Shown: piece after piece, positions 38,636 through 49,322 of the stretch | Numbering within the stretch: the first letter of the stretch is position 1 | How the letters are laid out: each line of letters opens with the position of its first letter | NCBI RefSeq assembly: GCF_028994805.1 | Contig: NZ_JAJQQP010000009.1 | Coordinates: forward strand, 236,723 to 300,722 | Length of the DNA stretch: 64,000 nucleotides | Origin: Promicromonospora iranensis | Lineage (GTDB): Bacteria > Actinomycetota > Actinomycetes > Actinomycetales > Cellulomonadaceae | Direction: 5' to 3' | Made by a program: the position numbers and the translations under genes | Notes under the pieces: model-generated | What the model was told of the DNA's origin: nothing | Databases searched by the model: none | What the model saw: only the letters and a program-made list of their open reading frames with translations

Positions 38636-39468
38636 GTGGTGGCGGCCGCCTGGGCGTCCAGGAGCCACAGTGTGCGGGCCTGGCCGACGGCGCCCGCTGC
38701 CGGGACCTCCGTCACCGAGCCGTCGGCCAGTGCGGCGGCCACCTGTTCCGCCTTCTCGGCGCCCGCCGCGACGACCCACACCTCGCGGGCGGACCGGATC
38801 GCGTCGAACGTGAGCGAGACGCGCTCGGGCGGCGGCTTGGGCGAACCGTGCACGCCCGTCGTCGTCCCCCGCGCGGCAAGGCCGTCGTGGCCGGGGAACA
38901 GGGATGCGACGTGCCCGTCGGGACCCATACCGAGCAGCAGGACGTCGAACGCCGGGACCGGGACGGCCTCCTCGCTCTGCTCGCCCGTCTGCTCACCCGA
39001 GTACTCACCCGAGTACTCACCCGAGTACTCACGGAGGAGATCGGCGTAGGCCGCCGCGCCCTCCTCGGGCGTCGCCACCGACGTCGGCCCCGGCATGGGG
39101 TGGACGTTGGCCGCGGGGAGCCCGTGCTCGGCGACCAGGCCGTCGAGCAGCGCCTCCCGCGCCTGGGTCTCGTTGCGGTCCGGGTCGCCGTCCGGCAGGA
39201 ACCGCTCGTCGCCCCACCAGAGGTGGACGCCCGACCAGTCGACGGCCGGCACGAGCGGGCTCGCGGCCACCGCCGCGAGCGTCGCGATGCCCACCGAACC
39301 ACCGGTGAGCACGACGTGCACGGGGGAGCGGACCGACTGCACGTCGAGCACGCGCGTGAGCAGCCGCGCGGCCGCGGCCTGCGCGAGCACCTCCTTGTCA
39401 GGGTGCACGACGACGAGCCGCACCCCCGGCGTCTGCCTGGACGCCGCCCCGGACGTCGACCCGGACAT
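38623..39468 (-). CDS. pgl: 6-phosphogluconolactonase
   Basis: 281 aa; hydrolyses 6-phosphogluconolactone in the oxidative pentose phosphate pathway. DevB/SugarP_isomerase motifs are present: 'VVLTGGSVGIA', 'LWWGDERFLPDGDPDRNE', 'VLLLGMGPDGHVASLFPGH' and 'RVSLTFDAI'. A low-complexity insert of YSGE repeats (three, then QTGEQSEE) interrupts the chain near residue 150. The start overlaps the opcA stop (TGATG), so it is coupled and is the last gene of the operon. The gene ends inside an inverted repeat. Confidence 0.95.
   Translation of the reverse strand: MSGSTSGAASRQTPGVRLVVVHPDKEVLAQAAAARLLTRVLDVQSVRSPVHVVLTGGSVGIATLAAVAASPLVPAVDWSGVHLWWGDERFLPDGDPDRNETQAREALLDGLVAEHGLPAANVHPMPGPTSVATPEEGAAAYADLLREYSGEYSGEYSGEQTGEQSEEAVPVPAFDVLLLGMGPDGHVASLFPGHDGLAARGTTTGVHGSPKPPPERVSLTFDAIRSAREVWVVAAGAEKAEQVAAALADGSVTEVPAAGAVGQARTLWLLDAQAAATTPPR
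38992..39033 (-). repeat. 12-bp tandem repeat inside pgl
   Basis: Three exact 12-bp units (38992-39003, 39004-39015, 39016-39027) and a partial fourth. Each encodes four residues (YSGE), so copy-number changes keep the reading frame. Confidence 0.9.
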
Positions 39469-40397
39469 CAGGCCGCCGTCCGCGTGGTGACCTGCTTGAG
39501 CCCGCGCATGAGCGTCTCCTCGAAGACCTCGTCCGGGTCGAGCCGGCGCAGCTCCTCGATCAGGGCCTCGTTGAGCGCCCGGATCGGCAGGGCGATCCGC
39601 CGGGCGGGCTTGCCCGGCTGCGTGATCGTGACGGTGCGCCCGTCGGGCCGGTCGAGCACGATCGGCCCGCTCTTGCGCTCCAGGGTCACCCGGGTGATCG
39701 CATCGTCGCTGTCGGTGCGCACGACCTCGGCCGGGCAGTTCAGCCGGGCACTGAGCCAGCCGGCGAGCAGGTCGAGCGACGTGTGCCGCTTCTGTCCCTC
39801 GACGGTCACGGAGACCACCGGCTCGAACGGAGGCTGCTCCACCGCCGCCGCGATGAGCGCCCGCCACAGGGTGACGCGTGCCCATGCGAGGTCGGTGTCA
39901 CCGGGCGCGTACGACCCGCTGAGGGTCTCGAGCATCTCCACCGGGTTCTTGGCGGTGGTGCTGTCGATGATCCGGCGGGTCGCCATGGCGCCCACCGGGT
40001 CCTGCGACGGCACCGCGGGCGACTCCCGGGGCCACCAGGCCACGATCGGCGCGTCGGGCAGCAGGAGCGGCATCACCAGGGTGTCGGTCCGCTCCAGGAG
40101 CGGACCGAAGGCGCGCAGCACCACCACCTCGGAGGCGCCGGCGTCACCGCCCACCCGGATCTGGGCGTCGAGCCGGGCGTCGGAACCGCGCTTCGCCGGG
40201 GCGACGACGATGACCCGGCACGGGTGCTCACGGCTCGCGTCGTTCGCGGCCTCCACCGCCTCCTCGACGTCCTGCTCGTCGGCCAGCACCACGAGGGTGA
40301 GCACGCGGCCCAGGGCCACGGCTCCGCCCTCGTCACGCAGGCGGACCAGACGCTTGTTGACCTGGTTGGTCGTGGTGTCCGGCATGTCGATGATCAT
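39468..40397 (-). CDS. opcA: Glucose-6-phosphate dehydrogenase assembly protein OpcA
   Basis: 309 aa; OpcA helps assemble or activates glucose-6-phosphate dehydrogenase in cyanobacteria and actinobacteria. Family features seen: 'RVLTLVVLADEQDVEEAV', 'DAPIVAWWPRESP', 'SYAPGDTDLAWARVTLWRALIAAA' and 'HTSLDLLAGWLSARL'. ATG 40397 has GAGG eight bases upstream; another Met four codons in is possible. It lies 46 bp after zwf and overlaps pgl by one base. Confidence 0.95.
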   Translation of the reverse strand: MIIDMPDTTTNQVNKRLVRLRDEGGAVALGRVLTLVVLADEQDVEEAVEAANDASREHPCRVIVVAPAKRGSDARLDAQIRVGGDAGASEVVVLRAFGPLLERTDTLVMPLLLPDAPIVAWWPRESPAVPSQDPVGAMATRRIIDSTTAKNPVEMLETLSGSYAPGDTDLAWARVTLWRALIAAAVEQPPFEPVVSVTVEGQKRHTSLDLLAGWLSARLNCPAEVVRTDSDDAITRVTLERKSGPIVLDRPDGRTVTITQPGKPARRIALPIRALNEALIEELRRLDPDEVFEETLMRGLKQVTTRTAA

Positions 40398-40443
40398 GCG
40401 GCAGTCCTCACCTCTCCGGGGGGCGTGTCGGCTGGCGGTGTCA

Positions 40444-42006
40444 TCATGGTCGCCTCCAGCTCCGGCCGTCGCGCTCCATCATGGCGTCGGCCGACGGCGG
40501 CCCCCAGGTTCCCGACGCGTACGGCTCGGGCTTGCCCTTGCGCGCCCAGTACGACGTGATCGGGTCGAGGATCTTCCACGAGAGCTCGACCTCCTCGCGC
40601 GTCGGGAACAGCGGCGGGTCGCCGAGCAGCACGTCGAGGATGAGCCGCTCGTACGCCTCGGGGGAGGACTCGGTGAACGAGTGCCCGTAACCGAAGTCCA
40701 TCGTCACGTCGCGCACCTGCATCGCGGTGCCCGGCACCTTGGCGCCGAACCGCATGGTGACGCCCTCGTCGGGCTGCACGCGGATGACCAGGGCGTTGTT
40801 GCCGAGCTCGGACGTCAGGGACGACTCGAACGGCAGGTGCGGTGCCTTCTTGAACACCACCGCCACCTCGGTGACCCGCCGGCCCAGGCGCTTGCCGTGG
40901 CGCAGGTAGAACGGGACGCCCGCCCAGCGGCGGTTGTCGACGTCGACCCGGACCGCGGCGAAGGTCTCCGTGGTGGAGTCCTTCGCGATGCCGTCCTCGT
41001 CGAGGAAGCCCGGCACCTGGTCGCCACCCTGCCAGCCGGCCTCGTACTGGCCGCGGGCGGTGTGCTTGCCGAGGTCAGAGGGCAGGCGGACGGAGGAGAG
41101 CACCTTGATCTTCTCGGCACGCAGCTCGGCGGCGTCGAAGTTGACGGGCTCCTCCATGGCCACCAGCGCCAGGAGCTGGATCAGGTGGTTCTGGATGACG
41201 TCGCGTGCGGCGCCGATCCCGTCGTAGTACCCGGCGCGGCCCCCGATGCCGATGTCCTCGGCCATGGTGATCTGCACGTGGTCCACGTAGTTCGAGTTCC
41301 AGATGGGCTCGAACATCGTGTTCGCGAAGCGCAGCGCCAGCATGTTCTGGACGGTTTCCTTGCCCAGGTAGTGGTCGATGCGGAACACCGAGTCCTGGTC
41401 GAAGACCTTCGACACCACCGCGTCGAGCTCCTTGGCGCTCGCCAGGTCGTGCCCGAACGGCTTCTCGATGACCACGCGCCGCCAGGCGTCGACGCCGTCG
41501 CCGTCCTCGTCGTTGTCGGGGCGCGAGAGCCCGTGCTTCGAGAGCTGCTCGCACACGACGGGGAACGCGGACGGCGGGACCGACAGGTAGAACGCGTGGT
41601 TGCCGCCGGTACCGCGCTCCTTGTCCAGGGTCTCGACGGTCTGCCGAAGACGGTCGAACGCGTCGTCGTCGTCGAACGAGCCCTGCACGAACCGGATGCC
41701 CTCGGCGAGCTGACGCCACGTCGCCTCGCGGAAGGGGGTGCGCGCGTACTCCTTGACGGCGTCGTGCACCACCTGTGCGAAGTCCTGGTCCTCCCACTCG
41801 CGCCGGGCGAAGCCCGTCAGGGCAAAGCCCGGCGGCAGGAGGCCACGGTTGGCGAGGTCGTAGACGGCAGGCATGAGCTTCTTGCGCGACAGGTCGCCCG
41901 TCACGCCGAAGATGACCAGGCCGCTCGGCCCCGCGATGCGCGGCAGCCGCAGGTCGAGGGGGTCGCGCAGGGGATTGACCCCCTGCGCGATCTTCGCGGG
42001 CCTCAC
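40444..42006 (-). CDS. zwf: Glucose-6-phosphate 1-dehydrogenase
   Basis: 520 aa; first step of the oxidative pentose phosphate pathway, producing NADPH. The nucleotide motif '[17 protein letters not shown]' lies near residues 24-40, with 'VIEKPFGHD', the active-site 'RIDHYLGKE' and a C-terminal '[19 protein letters not shown]' tail. The GTG start overlaps the tal stop (GTGA, 42006-42003), which fixes it over a much longer spurious frame. In related genomes pgi often lies between tal and zwf; here there is no room for it. Confidence 0.98.
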   Translation of the reverse strand: MRPAKIAQGVNPLRDPLDLRLPRIAGPSGLVIFGVTGDLSRKKLMPAVYDLANRGLLPPGFALTGFARREWEDQDFAQVVHDAVKEYARTPFREATWRQLAEGIRFVQGSFDDDDAFDRLRQTVETLDKERGTGGNHAFYLSVPPSAFPVVCEQLSKHGLSRPDNDEDGDGVDAWRRVVIEKPFGHDLASAKELDAVVSKVFDQDSVFRIDHYLGKETVQNMLALRFANTMFEPIWNSNYVDHVQITMAEDIGIGGRAGYYDGIGAARDVIQNHLIQLLALVAMEEPVNFDAAELRAEKIKVLSSVRLPSDLGKHTARGQYEAGWQGGDQVPGFLDEDGIAKDSTTETFAAVRVDVDNRRWAGVPFYLRHGKRLGRRVTEVAVVFKKAPHLPFESSLTSELGNNALVIRVQPDEGVTMRFGAKVPGTAMQVRDVTMDFGYGHSFTESSPEAYERLILDVLLGDPPLFPTREEVELSWKILDPITSYWARKGKPEPYASGTWGPPSADAMMERDGRSWRRP

Positions 42007-43175
42007 CGGTTCCCGGTCCCCGCGCCGGCGGTGTCGAGACCGGTCTTGGTGGTGGCCAGCAGCTCGTCCCAGCTGACCTCGAACTTGGTCACGCCCTCGT
42101 CCTCCAGCTGTGCGGTGACCTCGTCCATGGAGATGCCCTGCGCCTCGATGGCGGCGATGACCGCCGATGCCTGCTCGGCCGAACCGGTGACGGTGTCGGC
42201 AAGCACGATGCCGTGGTCGGCGAACGCGTCGAGCGTCTTCTCCGGCATGGTGTTGACCACGCCGGCCACCACGAGCTCGTCCACGTACATCGTGTCGCGG
42301 TAGCTCGGGTCCTTCACACCGGTCGACGCCCACAGCGGACGCTGCGGCTGGGCGCCGAGGGCCTGGAGGTCCGCCCACCGCCCTGTGCTGTCGGTGGCGA
42401 AGACCTCCTCGTACGCCGCGTAGGCGAGCCGGGCGTTCGCGATGGCGGCCTGGCCGCGCAGCTGGAGCGCCTCGTCGGTACCGATGGCCGTGAGGCGCTT
42501 GTCGACCTCCGCGTCCACGCGGGACACGAAGAACGATGCGACAGAGCCGATGACGGACAGGTCGTGGCCCGCCGCCCTGGCCTGCTCGAGGCCGGCGAGG
42601 AAGGCGTCCATCACCGCCCGGTACCGCTCGATCGAGAAGATCAGCGTCACGTTCACGCTGATGCCCTGGGCGAGCGTCGTCGTGATCGCCGGCAGACCCT
42701 CGACGGTGGCCGGGATCTTGATCATCACGTTCGGCCGGTCGACGGTCTCCCACAGCCGGACGGCGGTGACCTCGGTCGCCGCCGTGTCGCGGGCGAGCCG
42801 CGGGTCCACCTCGATGGACACGCGGCCGTCGACGCCGGACGTGGCGTCGTACACCGGACGCAGCAGGTCGGCGGCGTCACGGACGTCGTCGGTGGTGATG
42901 CGCTCCACGGCGGCCTCGACGTCGCCATCGTTCGGCGGCCCGGCCAGCTCGGCCAGGAGGTCGTCGTACGCGTCGCCCTGCGCGAGGGCGGCGGCGAAGA
43001 TCGTCGGGTTGGTCGTGACCCCGACGACGTTCTTGGTGCTGACGAGCTCGGCGAGGTTGCCGGTACGCAGGCGCTCACGGGACAGGTCGTCCAGCCAGAT
43101 GGCGACACCCGCCTCGGACAGCCGCTGGGTGGGACTGACGTTCTCGCTGACGCTGTCGTTCGTGCTGTCGGTCAT
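42003..43175 (-). CDS. tal: Transaldolase
   Basis: 390 aa; transfers a three-carbon unit between sugar phosphates in the non-oxidative pentose phosphate pathway. The long actinobacterial form shows '[13 protein letters not shown]', '[15 protein letters not shown]', '[11 protein letters not shown]' and '[15 protein letters not shown]', which carries the Schiff-base Lys. ATG 43175 has GAGGAAGG upstream. It is 40 bp after tkt and coupled to zwf. Confidence 0.97.
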   Translation of the reverse strand: MTDSTNDSVSENVSPTQRLSEAGVAIWLDDLSRERLRTGNLAELVSTKNVVGVTTNPTIFAAALAQGDAYDDLLAELAGPPNDGDVEAAVERITTDDVRDAADLLRPVYDATSGVDGRVSIEVDPRLARDTAATEVTAVRLWETVDRPNVMIKIPATVEGLPAITTTLAQGISVNVTLIFSIERYRAVMDAFLAGLEQARAAGHDLSVIGSVASFFVSRVDAEVDKRLTAIGTDEALQLRGQAAIANARLAYAAYEEVFATDSTGRWADLQALGAQPQRPLWASTGVKDPSYRDTMYVDELVVAGVVNTMPEKTLDAFADHGIVLADTVTGSAEQASAVIAAIEAQGISMDEVTAQLEDEGVTKFEVSWDELLATTKTGLDTAGAGTGNR

Positions 43176-43215
43176 CGTGCCCTTCCTCTCGTGTCCGTGT
43201 GCGATCCGGAGCGGC

Positions 43216-45321
43216 TCAGGAGGCCGCCTCGATCGACTCCTTGGCGGCCTCGGCGACAGCCTCGGCCGTGATGCCGTACTCGGCGTAGAGCGTCTTGTAG
43301 TCGGCCGACGCGCCGTAGTGCTCGAGCGAGACCATGCGGCCGGCGTCGCCGACGATCTCGCGCCAGCCCTGTGCCACGCCCGCCTCGACCGAGACGCGTG
43401 CCTTCACACCGGACGGGATGACCGACTCGCGGTAGGACTCGTCCTGCTTGTTGAACCACTCGAGCGAGGGCATCGAGACCACGCGGGCCCGGACGCCGTC
43501 GGCCGCGAGGATCTCGCGTGCCTCGACGGCGAGCTGGACCTCGGAGCCGGTGCCCACGAGGACGACGTCGGGCGTGCCGTCCGTGTCCAGGAGGGTGTAG
43601 GCACCCTTGAGCGTGCCCTCGGCGGCGGCGAAGCCGTCGGTGCCGCGCGGGTAGGTGGGCACGTTCTGCCGGGTCAGCACGAGGCCGGCCGGGTTGTCAC
43701 GGTTCTCGAGGATGCCGCGCCACGCCCAGGCGGTCTCGTTCGCGTCCGCCGGGCGGACGACGTCGAGGTTCGGGATGGCCCGCAGCGCCGCGAGGTGCTC
43801 GACCGGCTGGTGGGTCGGGCCGTCCTCGCCGAGGCCGATCGAGTCGTGCGTCCAGACGAACGTGGTGGGGATGCCCATCAGCGCCGCCAGGCGCACCGAC
43901 GCACGCATGTAGTCGGCGAACTGCAGGAAGGTGCCGCCGTAGGGGCGGGTCAGGCCGTGCAGGACGATGCCGTTGAGGATCGAGCCCATGCCGTGCTCGC
44001 GGATGCCGAAGTGCAGCGTGCGGCCGTACTCGTTGCCCGGGAACTTCTTGGTGGCGTGCTCGGCGGGCACGAACGACGGCACGTTGTCCATCGTCGTGTT
44101 GTTGGAGCCGGCCAGGTCGGCGGAGCCGCCCCACAGCTCGGGCAGCACGTCCGCCAGGGCGTTCAGCACCTTGCCCGACGCCGCGCGGGTGGCGACACCC
44201 TTCTCGCTCGCCTCGAACTCCGGCAGCGAGCCGGTCCAGCCCTCGGGCAGCTCGTGGGCGCGCAGGCGCTCCAGGAGCGCGGCCTGCTGCGGGTTGGCGT
44301 CCTTCCATGCGGCGAAGGCCGACTCCCACGCCTTCCGCTCGTCGGCCTGGCGCTCCGCGACGGAGCGCGTGTAGGACAGCACCTCGTCGTCGATGGCGAA
44401 CGTCGCCTCGGGGTCGAGACCGAGCGCGGACTTGAGGCCCTTGACCTCGTCGGTGCCCATGGCCGAGCCGTGGATGCCGCCCGTGTTCTGCTTCGTGGGC
44501 GCGGGCCAGCCGATGATCGTGCGCAGCGCGATGATCGAGGGCTTGCCGGTCTCCGCCTTGGCGGCGTCGATCGCCGCGGCCAGCGTGTCGGTGTCCTCCG
44601 CGTAGCCCTCGCCGCCCGAGGTCCAGTCCACGCGCTGGGTGTGCCAGCCGTAGGCCTCGTAGCGCTTCAGGACGTCCTCGGTGAAGGCGATGTTGGTGTC
44701 GTCCTCGATCGAGATCTTGTTGTCGTCCCAGATCAGGATCAGGTTGCCGAGCTGCTGGTGGCCTGCGAGCGACGAGGCCTCCGAGGTCACGCCCTCCTGC
44801 AGGTCGCCGTCGGACGCGATGACGTACACGTGGTGGTCGAAGGGCGACTCACCCGGGGCGGCGGCGGGGTCGAGCAGACCGCGCTCGCGGCGGGAGGCCA
44901 TCGCCATGCCCACGGCGGACGCGAGGCCCTGGCCCAGCGGGCCGGTGGTGATCTCGACGCCCGTGGTGTGGCGGTACTCGGGGTGACCGGGGGTCTTGGA
45001 GCCCCAGGTGCGCAGAGCGGCGATGTCGTCCATCTCGAGGCCGTAGCCGGCGAGGAAGAGCTGGAGGTAGATCGTCAGCGACGAGTGGCCGGCGCTCAGC
45101 ACGAACCGGTCGCGGCCCAGCCACTCGGGGTCGGACGGGTCATGGCGCATGGCCTTCTGGAAGAGGAGGTACGCGGCCGGCGCGAGCGAGATCGCGGTTC
45201 CGGGATGTCCGTTACCCACCTTCTCGACGGCGTCCGCAGCCAGTGCCTTGATGGCCTTGACCGCTCGCTCGTCGAGCTCCGACCACTCCAGGGGCTTCAG
45301 CACGGGGTCGAAAGCGTTCAC
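43216..45321 (-). CDS. tkt: Transketolase
   Basis: 701-aa TPP enzyme that moves two-carbon units between sugar phosphates. '[15 protein letters not shown]' contains the catalytic His. TPP/Mg motifs are in '[16 protein letters not shown]' and '[11 protein letters not shown]', the pyrimidine domain in '[11 protein letters not shown]', and '[19 protein letters not shown]' is diagnostic. GTG 45321 (start VNAFDP) has GAGGA upstream; the longer in-frame extension crosses the promoter region. First gene of tkt-tal-zwf-opcA-pgl and divergent from ctaB. Confidence 0.97.
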   Translation of the reverse strand: MNAFDPVLKPLEWSELDERAVKAIKALAADAVEKVGNGHPGTAISLAPAAYLLFQKAMRHDPSDPEWLGRDRFVLSAGHSSLTIYLQLFLAGYGLEMDDIAALRTWGSKTPGHPEYRHTTGVEITTGPLGQGLASAVGMAMASRRERGLLDPAAAPGESPFDHHVYVIASDGDLQEGVTSEASSLAGHQQLGNLILIWDDNKISIEDDTNIAFTEDVLKRYEAYGWHTQRVDWTSGGEGYAEDTDTLAAAIDAAKAETGKPSIIALRTIIGWPAPTKQNTGGIHGSAMGTDEVKGLKSALGLDPEATFAIDDEVLSYTRSVAERQADERKAWESAFAAWKDANPQQAALLERLRAHELPEGWTGSLPEFEASEKGVATRAASGKVLNALADVLPELWGGSADLAGSNNTTMDNVPSFVPAEHATKKFPGNEYGRTLHFGIREHGMGSILNGIVLHGLTRPYGGTFLQFADYMRASVRLAALMGIPTTFVWTHDSIGLGEDGPTHQPVEHLAALRAIPNLDVVRPADANETAWAWRGILENRDNPAGLVLTRQNVPTYPRGTDGFAAAEGTLKGAYTLLDTDGTPDVVLVGTGSEVQLAVEAREILAADGVRARVVSMPSLEWFNKQDESYRESVIPSGVKARVSVEAGVAQGWREIVGDAGRMVSLEHYGASADYKTLYAEYGITAEAVAEAAKESIEAAS

Positions 45322-45653
45322 GAGTCCTCTTTCTCTCCGCCGTCGACCCTCGCCCCTGCCCGGAGAGCAGACGGGCCGGAGAGCCGTGCAGCGTGCGTGC
45401 GGCGGCGGCGGAATGCCGGACCGCCCTTCGTTCGATAACAAAATCAACCCTATACGCGCACCCCAGGCCCCGCGCAGGCCTGTCCACAGAGTTGACAGCG
45501 CCGCAGTCAGGACAAATCTCACACGGCTCCGGGGGAATGCCGTGCGCGGCCACGTCAGGCCCCGACGTACGATGGACGAGCACCCGGACGGCAACTGCGC
45601 CCACCAGGTGCGCTATCGAACCCAGGACCCTCCCGAACGGAACTGCGACGCGC
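45322..45653. promoter_or_regulatory. Divergent tkt/ctaB intergenic region
   Basis: 332 bp without a supported gene. It contains the most AT-rich stretch nearby (about 45431-45456). On the plus strand TTCGTT (45427-45432), 18 bp, TATACG (45451-45456) could serve ctaB; on the minus strand the same patch offers TATAGG for tkt. Elements are weak matches. Confidence 0.4.
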
Positions 45654-46634
45654 GTGAGAACGAGCCACACGACGACCGGACAGACCGCGCGTCCCCAGAC
45701 GTCCGGCACCGAGGAGCCCGCCGCCGACGTCGGGCCGCGTCCTGGGGGATGGTTCCTGCGTCGGGCGGGTGCGTACGTCGCGCTGACCAAGCCGCGCGTC
45801 ATCGAGCTGCTGCTGGTGACGACCGTGCCCACCATGATCCTGGCGGCCGACGGTCTGCCGAGCTTCTGGCTGATCCTCACGACGCTCGTCGGCGGCGCTG
45901 GCGCCGCGGGGAGCGCCAACGCGTTCAACATGTGGTGGGACCGGGACATCGACCAGGTCATGAACCGGACCAAGAAGCGTCCGATGGCGACGGGGGAGAT
46001 CACGCCGCGCGCGGGCCTGGTGTTCGCCTCCATCCTCGGCCTGCTGTCGCTGACCTGGTTCGCCGTGATGATCAACTGGGCCGCCATGTGGCTCACGCTG
46101 GGCGCGATCGCGATCTACGTCGTCGGCTACACGATGATCCTGAAGCGTCGCACCCCGCAGAACATCGTCTGGGGCGGCATCGCGGGCTGCATGCCCGTGT
46201 TCATCGGCTGGGCCTCGGTGACGGGCGGGCTGAGCTGGGCGGCGCTGGCGCTGTTCGGCATCATCTTCTTCTGGACGCCGCCGCACTACTGGCCGCTCTC
46301 GATCAAGTTCAAGAAGGACTACGCCAACGCGAACGTCCCGATGCTGCCGGTCGTCAGCGATGACAAGCGCGTGGCCGCCGAGATGGTGGGCTACACGCTC
46401 GCGATGATCGCCTGCTCGCTCCTGCTGACGCCGCTCGCGGGCATGTCGTGGGTCTACACGGTGGTGGCCGCGGTGCTCGGCGGGTGGTTCCTCTGGTCGA
46501 CGATCGCCATGCTGCGCCGGGCGCAGGGCAAGGCGAGCGGCAAGCTGGGCGCCATGAAGGTGTTCCACGGGTCGATCACGTACCTGTCGCTGCTCTTCGT
46601 GGCCGTCGCGGTGGACGTCTTCCTCCCCTTCTGA
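45654..46634 (+). CDS. ctaB: Protohaem IX farnesyltransferase (haem O synthase)
   Basis: 326-aa UbiA-family membrane prenyltransferase that makes haem O for cytochrome c oxidase. About nine helices. The first Asp-rich motif is in '[22 protein letters not shown]' type sequence; the second is in '[19 protein letters not shown]'. GTG 45654 gives a ~45-residue hydrophilic N-tail typical of actinobacterial CtaB; upstream in-frame starts (e.g. ATG 45537) cannot be excluded since no clear RBS is present. ctaB divergent from tkt is the usual actinobacterial order. Confidence 0.95.
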   Translation: MRTSHTTTGQTARPQTSGTEEPAADVGPRPGGWFLRRAGAYVALTKPRVIELLLVTTVPTMILAADGLPSFWLILTTLVGGAGAAGSANAFNMWWDRDIDQVMNRTKKRPMATGEITPRAGLVFASILGLLSLTWFAVMINWAAMWLTLGAIAIYVVGYTMILKRRTPQNIVWGGIAGCMPVFIGWASVTGGLSWAALALFGIIFFWTPPHYWPLSIKFKKDYANANVPMLPVVSDDKRVAAEMVGYTLAMIACSLLLTPLAGMSWVYTVVAAVLGGWFLWSTIAMLRRAQGKASGKLGAMKVFHGSITYLSLLFVAVAVDVFLPF

Positions 46635-46682
46635 CGCTGGTATCGGCGCGGTCATGATTCGGCCGGTGCAGAGGGGCCGCCA

Positions 46683-46688
46683 TAGGCT
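46683..46688 (+). promoter_or_regulatory. -10 element of citE-like gene (leaderless)
   Basis: TAGGCT, six bases, GTG 46695; no Shine-Dalgarno sequence. Confidence 0.6.
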
Positions 46689-46694
46689 GAGCGG

Positions 46695-47660
46695 GTGACC
46701 GAGACCCCAGCCGACCGAACCACCGACCATGCCGAGAACCCGGCCGCGCAGTCCGGGAGCTACTCCGCGGGCCTGCCGACGTCGACCGCCGTCGAACCCG
46801 AGGCGGACCTGGCTCCCCGCCGGGCGGCCCGCGAGAAGTCACGCGTCGCTCCCGACTACGCGCGCGCCTGGCTCCTGCTCTCCGCGATGCGGACCGAGCT
46901 CTTCGACAAGGCGCAGCTCTCCCGGGCGGACCAGGTGATTCTCGACTGCGAGGACGCGATCGACGACTCGTTGAAGGACGAGGCGCGCGAGAACGTCATC
47001 CGGTGGATCAAGAACGGCGGCAGCGCCTGGGTCCGGATCAACGACCGCCAGGCACCGTCGTGGGCCGACGACGTCGCGCACCTGCGGGGTCTCAAGGGGC
47101 TCAACGGCGTCATGCTCGCCAAGACGGAGAGCGCCGACGACGTCATCGACACGGCGCAGCGTCTCGGCGGCGACGTGCCGGTCATCCCGCTCGTCGAGTC
47201 GGCGCTCGGCATCGAGGAGGCCGTGAACATCGCCCGGGCCCGCGGCGCCTTCCGCCTCGCGTTCGGCTCCGGGGACTACCGCCGCGACACCGGCACCGCC
47301 AACGAGCCCATGGCGATGGCGTACCCGCGCACGCGGCTCGTCGTCGCCAGCCGCATCGGCGGCCTGCCCGGCCCGGTCGACGGTCCCACGGTGGGCTCGT
47401 CGCACGCGCTGCTGCGCGAGCAGTCCGCCGACGCGGTCATCCTCGGCATGACCGGCAAGCTCTGCCTGGACTTCGAGCAGCCGGCGGTCATCAACGAGTC
47501 CTTCGCGCCGACGCCGTCCGACGTGGCCTGGGCCGTCGACTTCTTCGCCGAGTTCGAGGCAGCCGGTTCCGTCATCCGCGACGGCAGCGACAAGCCGCGC
47601 CTCGCCCGCGCGCAGGTGATCCGCTCGCGCGCCGAGCTGTTCGGGATCAACCCCGCCTGA
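46695..47660 (+). CDS. HpcH/HpaI aldolase/citrate lyase (CitE-like) family protein
   Basis: 321 aa with a TIM-barrel CitE-like domain after a ~50-residue disordered N-tail. Metal/substrate motifs: 'VILDCEDAIDDSLKDEAREN', 'WVRINDRQ', 'GVMLAKTESADDV', 'IPLVESALGIEEA' and 'LAFGSGDYRRD'. Relatives cleave or form C-C bonds of CoA thioesters such as malyl-CoA or citramalyl-CoA; the substrate is not known. Single gene, promoted independently, between ctaB and xerD. Confidence 0.87.
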   Translation: MTETPADRTTDHAENPAAQSGSYSAGLPTSTAVEPEADLAPRRAAREKSRVAPDYARAWLLLSAMRTELFDKAQLSRADQVILDCEDAIDDSLKDEARENVIRWIKNGGSAWVRINDRQAPSWADDVAHLRGLKGLNGVMLAKTESADDVIDTAQRLGGDVPVIPLVESALGIEEAVNIARARGAFRLAFGSGDYRRDTGTANEPMAMAYPRTRLVVASRIGGLPGPVDGPTVGSSHALLREQSADAVILGMTGKLCLDFEQPAVINESFAPTPSDVAWAVDFFAEFEAAGSVIRDGSDKPRLARAQVIRSRAELFGINPA

Positions 47661-47729
47661 CGGGCCCTCCCGCCGACCTCGCATCACGGTTCCCCGGCGT
47701 GGCCTGCCCGAACGGCGAGCCACGCTCGG

Positions 47730-47735
47730 CATGAT
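47730..47735 (+). promoter_or_regulatory. -10-like element of xerD (possible leaderless)
   Basis: CATGAT, six bases, GTG 47742, with no good Shine-Dalgarno sequence. It differs from TANNNT only at the first base. Confidence 0.4.
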
Positions 47736-47741
47736 GGGCCG

Positions 47742-48734
47742 GTGTCCACCGCCCCGGCCCACCTGCGGCCCCACCGTGAGCCTGCGTCGCGCGAGCTCGC
47801 GTCCGGCCCCGCCGTCAGCGCCCGGCTCGACCGTGCCCTGCGGGACTACCTGGCGCACCTGAGCGTGGAGCGTGGGCTCTCGGCGAACACCGTCGCCGCG
47901 TACCGGCGCGACCTGGTGCGGTACGCGGGGTACCTCGCGGCGGCCGGCCGGCCCGGGCTCGGCGAGGTCGCGGAGGCGGACGTCACCGGGTTCGTCGAGG
48001 CAGTACGCCAGGGGGCCGACGGCGGTCGCCCGCTCTCGCCGTCGTCCACCGCGCGGGCCCTGGCCGCCGTGCGCGGCTGGCACCGGTTCGCCCAGGCCGA
48101 GGGCATGGCCGTGGACGACCCGTCCGCCGAGGTGCGTGCGCCCACCCAGCTGCGGCGCCTGCCGCACGCGCTGTCCGTGGACGACGTCGCCGCCCTGCTC
48201 GACGCCGCGGGCGCCGGCGACGGCCCGCTGCCCCTGCGCGACCGGGCGCTGCTCGAGCTGCTGTACGCCACGGGCGCGCGGATCTCGGAGATCGTGGGGC
48301 TGGACGTCGACGGGGTGAGCGACCGGACCGCCGTCCGGCTGCTGGGGAAGGGGTCGAAGGAGCGGGCGGTCCCCGTCGGCTCGTTCGCGCGTGACGCGCT
48401 CGAGGCCTACCTGGTCCGGGCGCGCCCCGCGCTGGCGGCCGCGGGCCGCGGCACGCCGGCCCTGTTCCTGAACACGCGGGGCGCGCGGATGTCGCGGCAG
48501 ACCGCCTGGGCCGCGCTGCAGGCCGCCGCGGCGCGGGCAGGACTCAACGAGCACGTCTCCCCGCACACCCTGCGGCACTCGTTCGCAACCCACCTGCTGT
48601 CGGGTGGGGCGGACGTGCGGGTGGTCCAGGAGCTGCTGGGGCACGCCTCGGTCACGACGACGCAGATCTACACGATGGTCACCCCGGACGCGCTGCGCGA
48701 GGTCTACGCGGCGGCGCACCCCCGGGCGCGCTAG
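47742..48734 (+). CDS. xerD: Tyrosine recombinase XerD
   Basis: 330 aa; resolves chromosome dimers at dif with XerC. The N-terminal SAM-like core-binding domain (about 30-125) includes '[20 protein letters not shown]'. The catalytic domain shows the Arg of '[15 protein letters not shown]', the His/Arg of '[12 protein letters not shown]', the second His of '[14 protein letters not shown]' and its nucleophilic Tyr. A ~25-residue N-tail precedes the fold. The position just before parA-scpAB is standard for XerD. Confidence 0.94.
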   Translation: MSTAPAHLRPHREPASRELASGPAVSARLDRALRDYLAHLSVERGLSANTVAAYRRDLVRYAGYLAAAGRPGLGEVAEADVTGFVEAVRQGADGGRPLSPSSTARALAAVRGWHRFAQAEGMAVDDPSAEVRAPTQLRRLPHALSVDDVAALLDAAGAGDGPLPLRDRALLELLYATGARISEIVGLDVDGVSDRTAVRLLGKGSKERAVPVGSFARDALEAYLVRARPALAAAGRGTPALFLNTRGARMSRQTAWAALQAAAARAGLNEHVSPHTLRHSFATHLLSGGADVRVVQELLGHASVTTTQIYTMVTPDALREVYAAAHPRAR

Positions 48735-48740
48735 GAGCGG

Positions 48741-49322
48741 TTACCGCGCCCACTCGTCCGCGTGGTCGGCGACGAACTCGGCGAAGGCACGTGGCGGGCG
48801 GCCGGTCAGCTCGAGCACCGCGGTGCTCACCTGGTCCTCGCGGCCCTCCTTGATCCCACGCTCGACGGCGGCCAGCGCTGCGGCGAACTCCGTGGACAGG
48901 CCGGCGGAACGGTAGGCGGCTGCCTGTTCCTCCTGGGTCATCGGCTCCACCCGGATGCCCCTGCCCGTCTGCGCCGTGATGATCCGTGCCGCCTGCGGAT
49001 AGCTCATCGCGTGCGGCCCGGTGATCAGGTAGTCGCTCCGGATGTCCGCCGAGACCTCGGTCAGGAGGGCGGCGGCACTGGCCGCGATGTCCCGAGCATC
49101 GACCCACCCCAGCCGGCCGTCGCCCGCCGCCGTGCGGATCTCGCCGAACCGATGGATGCGCTCGGCCAGGGGGTGCGGGCGCAAGAAGTTCTGCATGAAG
49201 CCGGACGCGCGGAGCACGACCCCTCCGGGCTGAGCCCGAACCCGAGCGGCCAGCTCCACGGCGCTGGGGGCGAGCGCCGCTGCCTTGAAGAACCTCTGAC
49301 CGTCGCCACTGACCGTCGCCAT
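48741..49322 (-). CDS. NmrA-like NAD(P)-binding protein, N-terminally truncated (probable remnant)
   Basis: 193 aa matching the C-terminal part of NmrA/atypical SDR proteins: 'LRASGFMQNFL', 'GRLGWVDARDIAASAAALL', 'YLITGPHAMSYPQAARIITAQTG'. The N-terminal Rossmann half with the GxxGxxG dinucleotide motif, expected over roughly 90 further residues, is absent, and no frame with it is seen upstream, where the parA promoter begins. So it likely cannot bind cofactor and may be decaying. It is the only minus-strand gene between xerD and parA. A short functional protein cannot be excluded. Confidence 0.6.
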   Translation of the reverse strand: MATVSGDGQRFFKAAALAPSAVELAARVRAQPGGVVLRASGFMQNFLRPHPLAERIHRFGEIRTAAGDGRLGWVDARDIAASAAALLTEVSADIRSDYLITGPHAMSYPQAARIITAQTGRGIRVEPMTQEEQAAAYRSAGLSTEFAAALAAVERGIKEGREDQVSTAVLELTGRPPRAFAEFVADHADEWAR

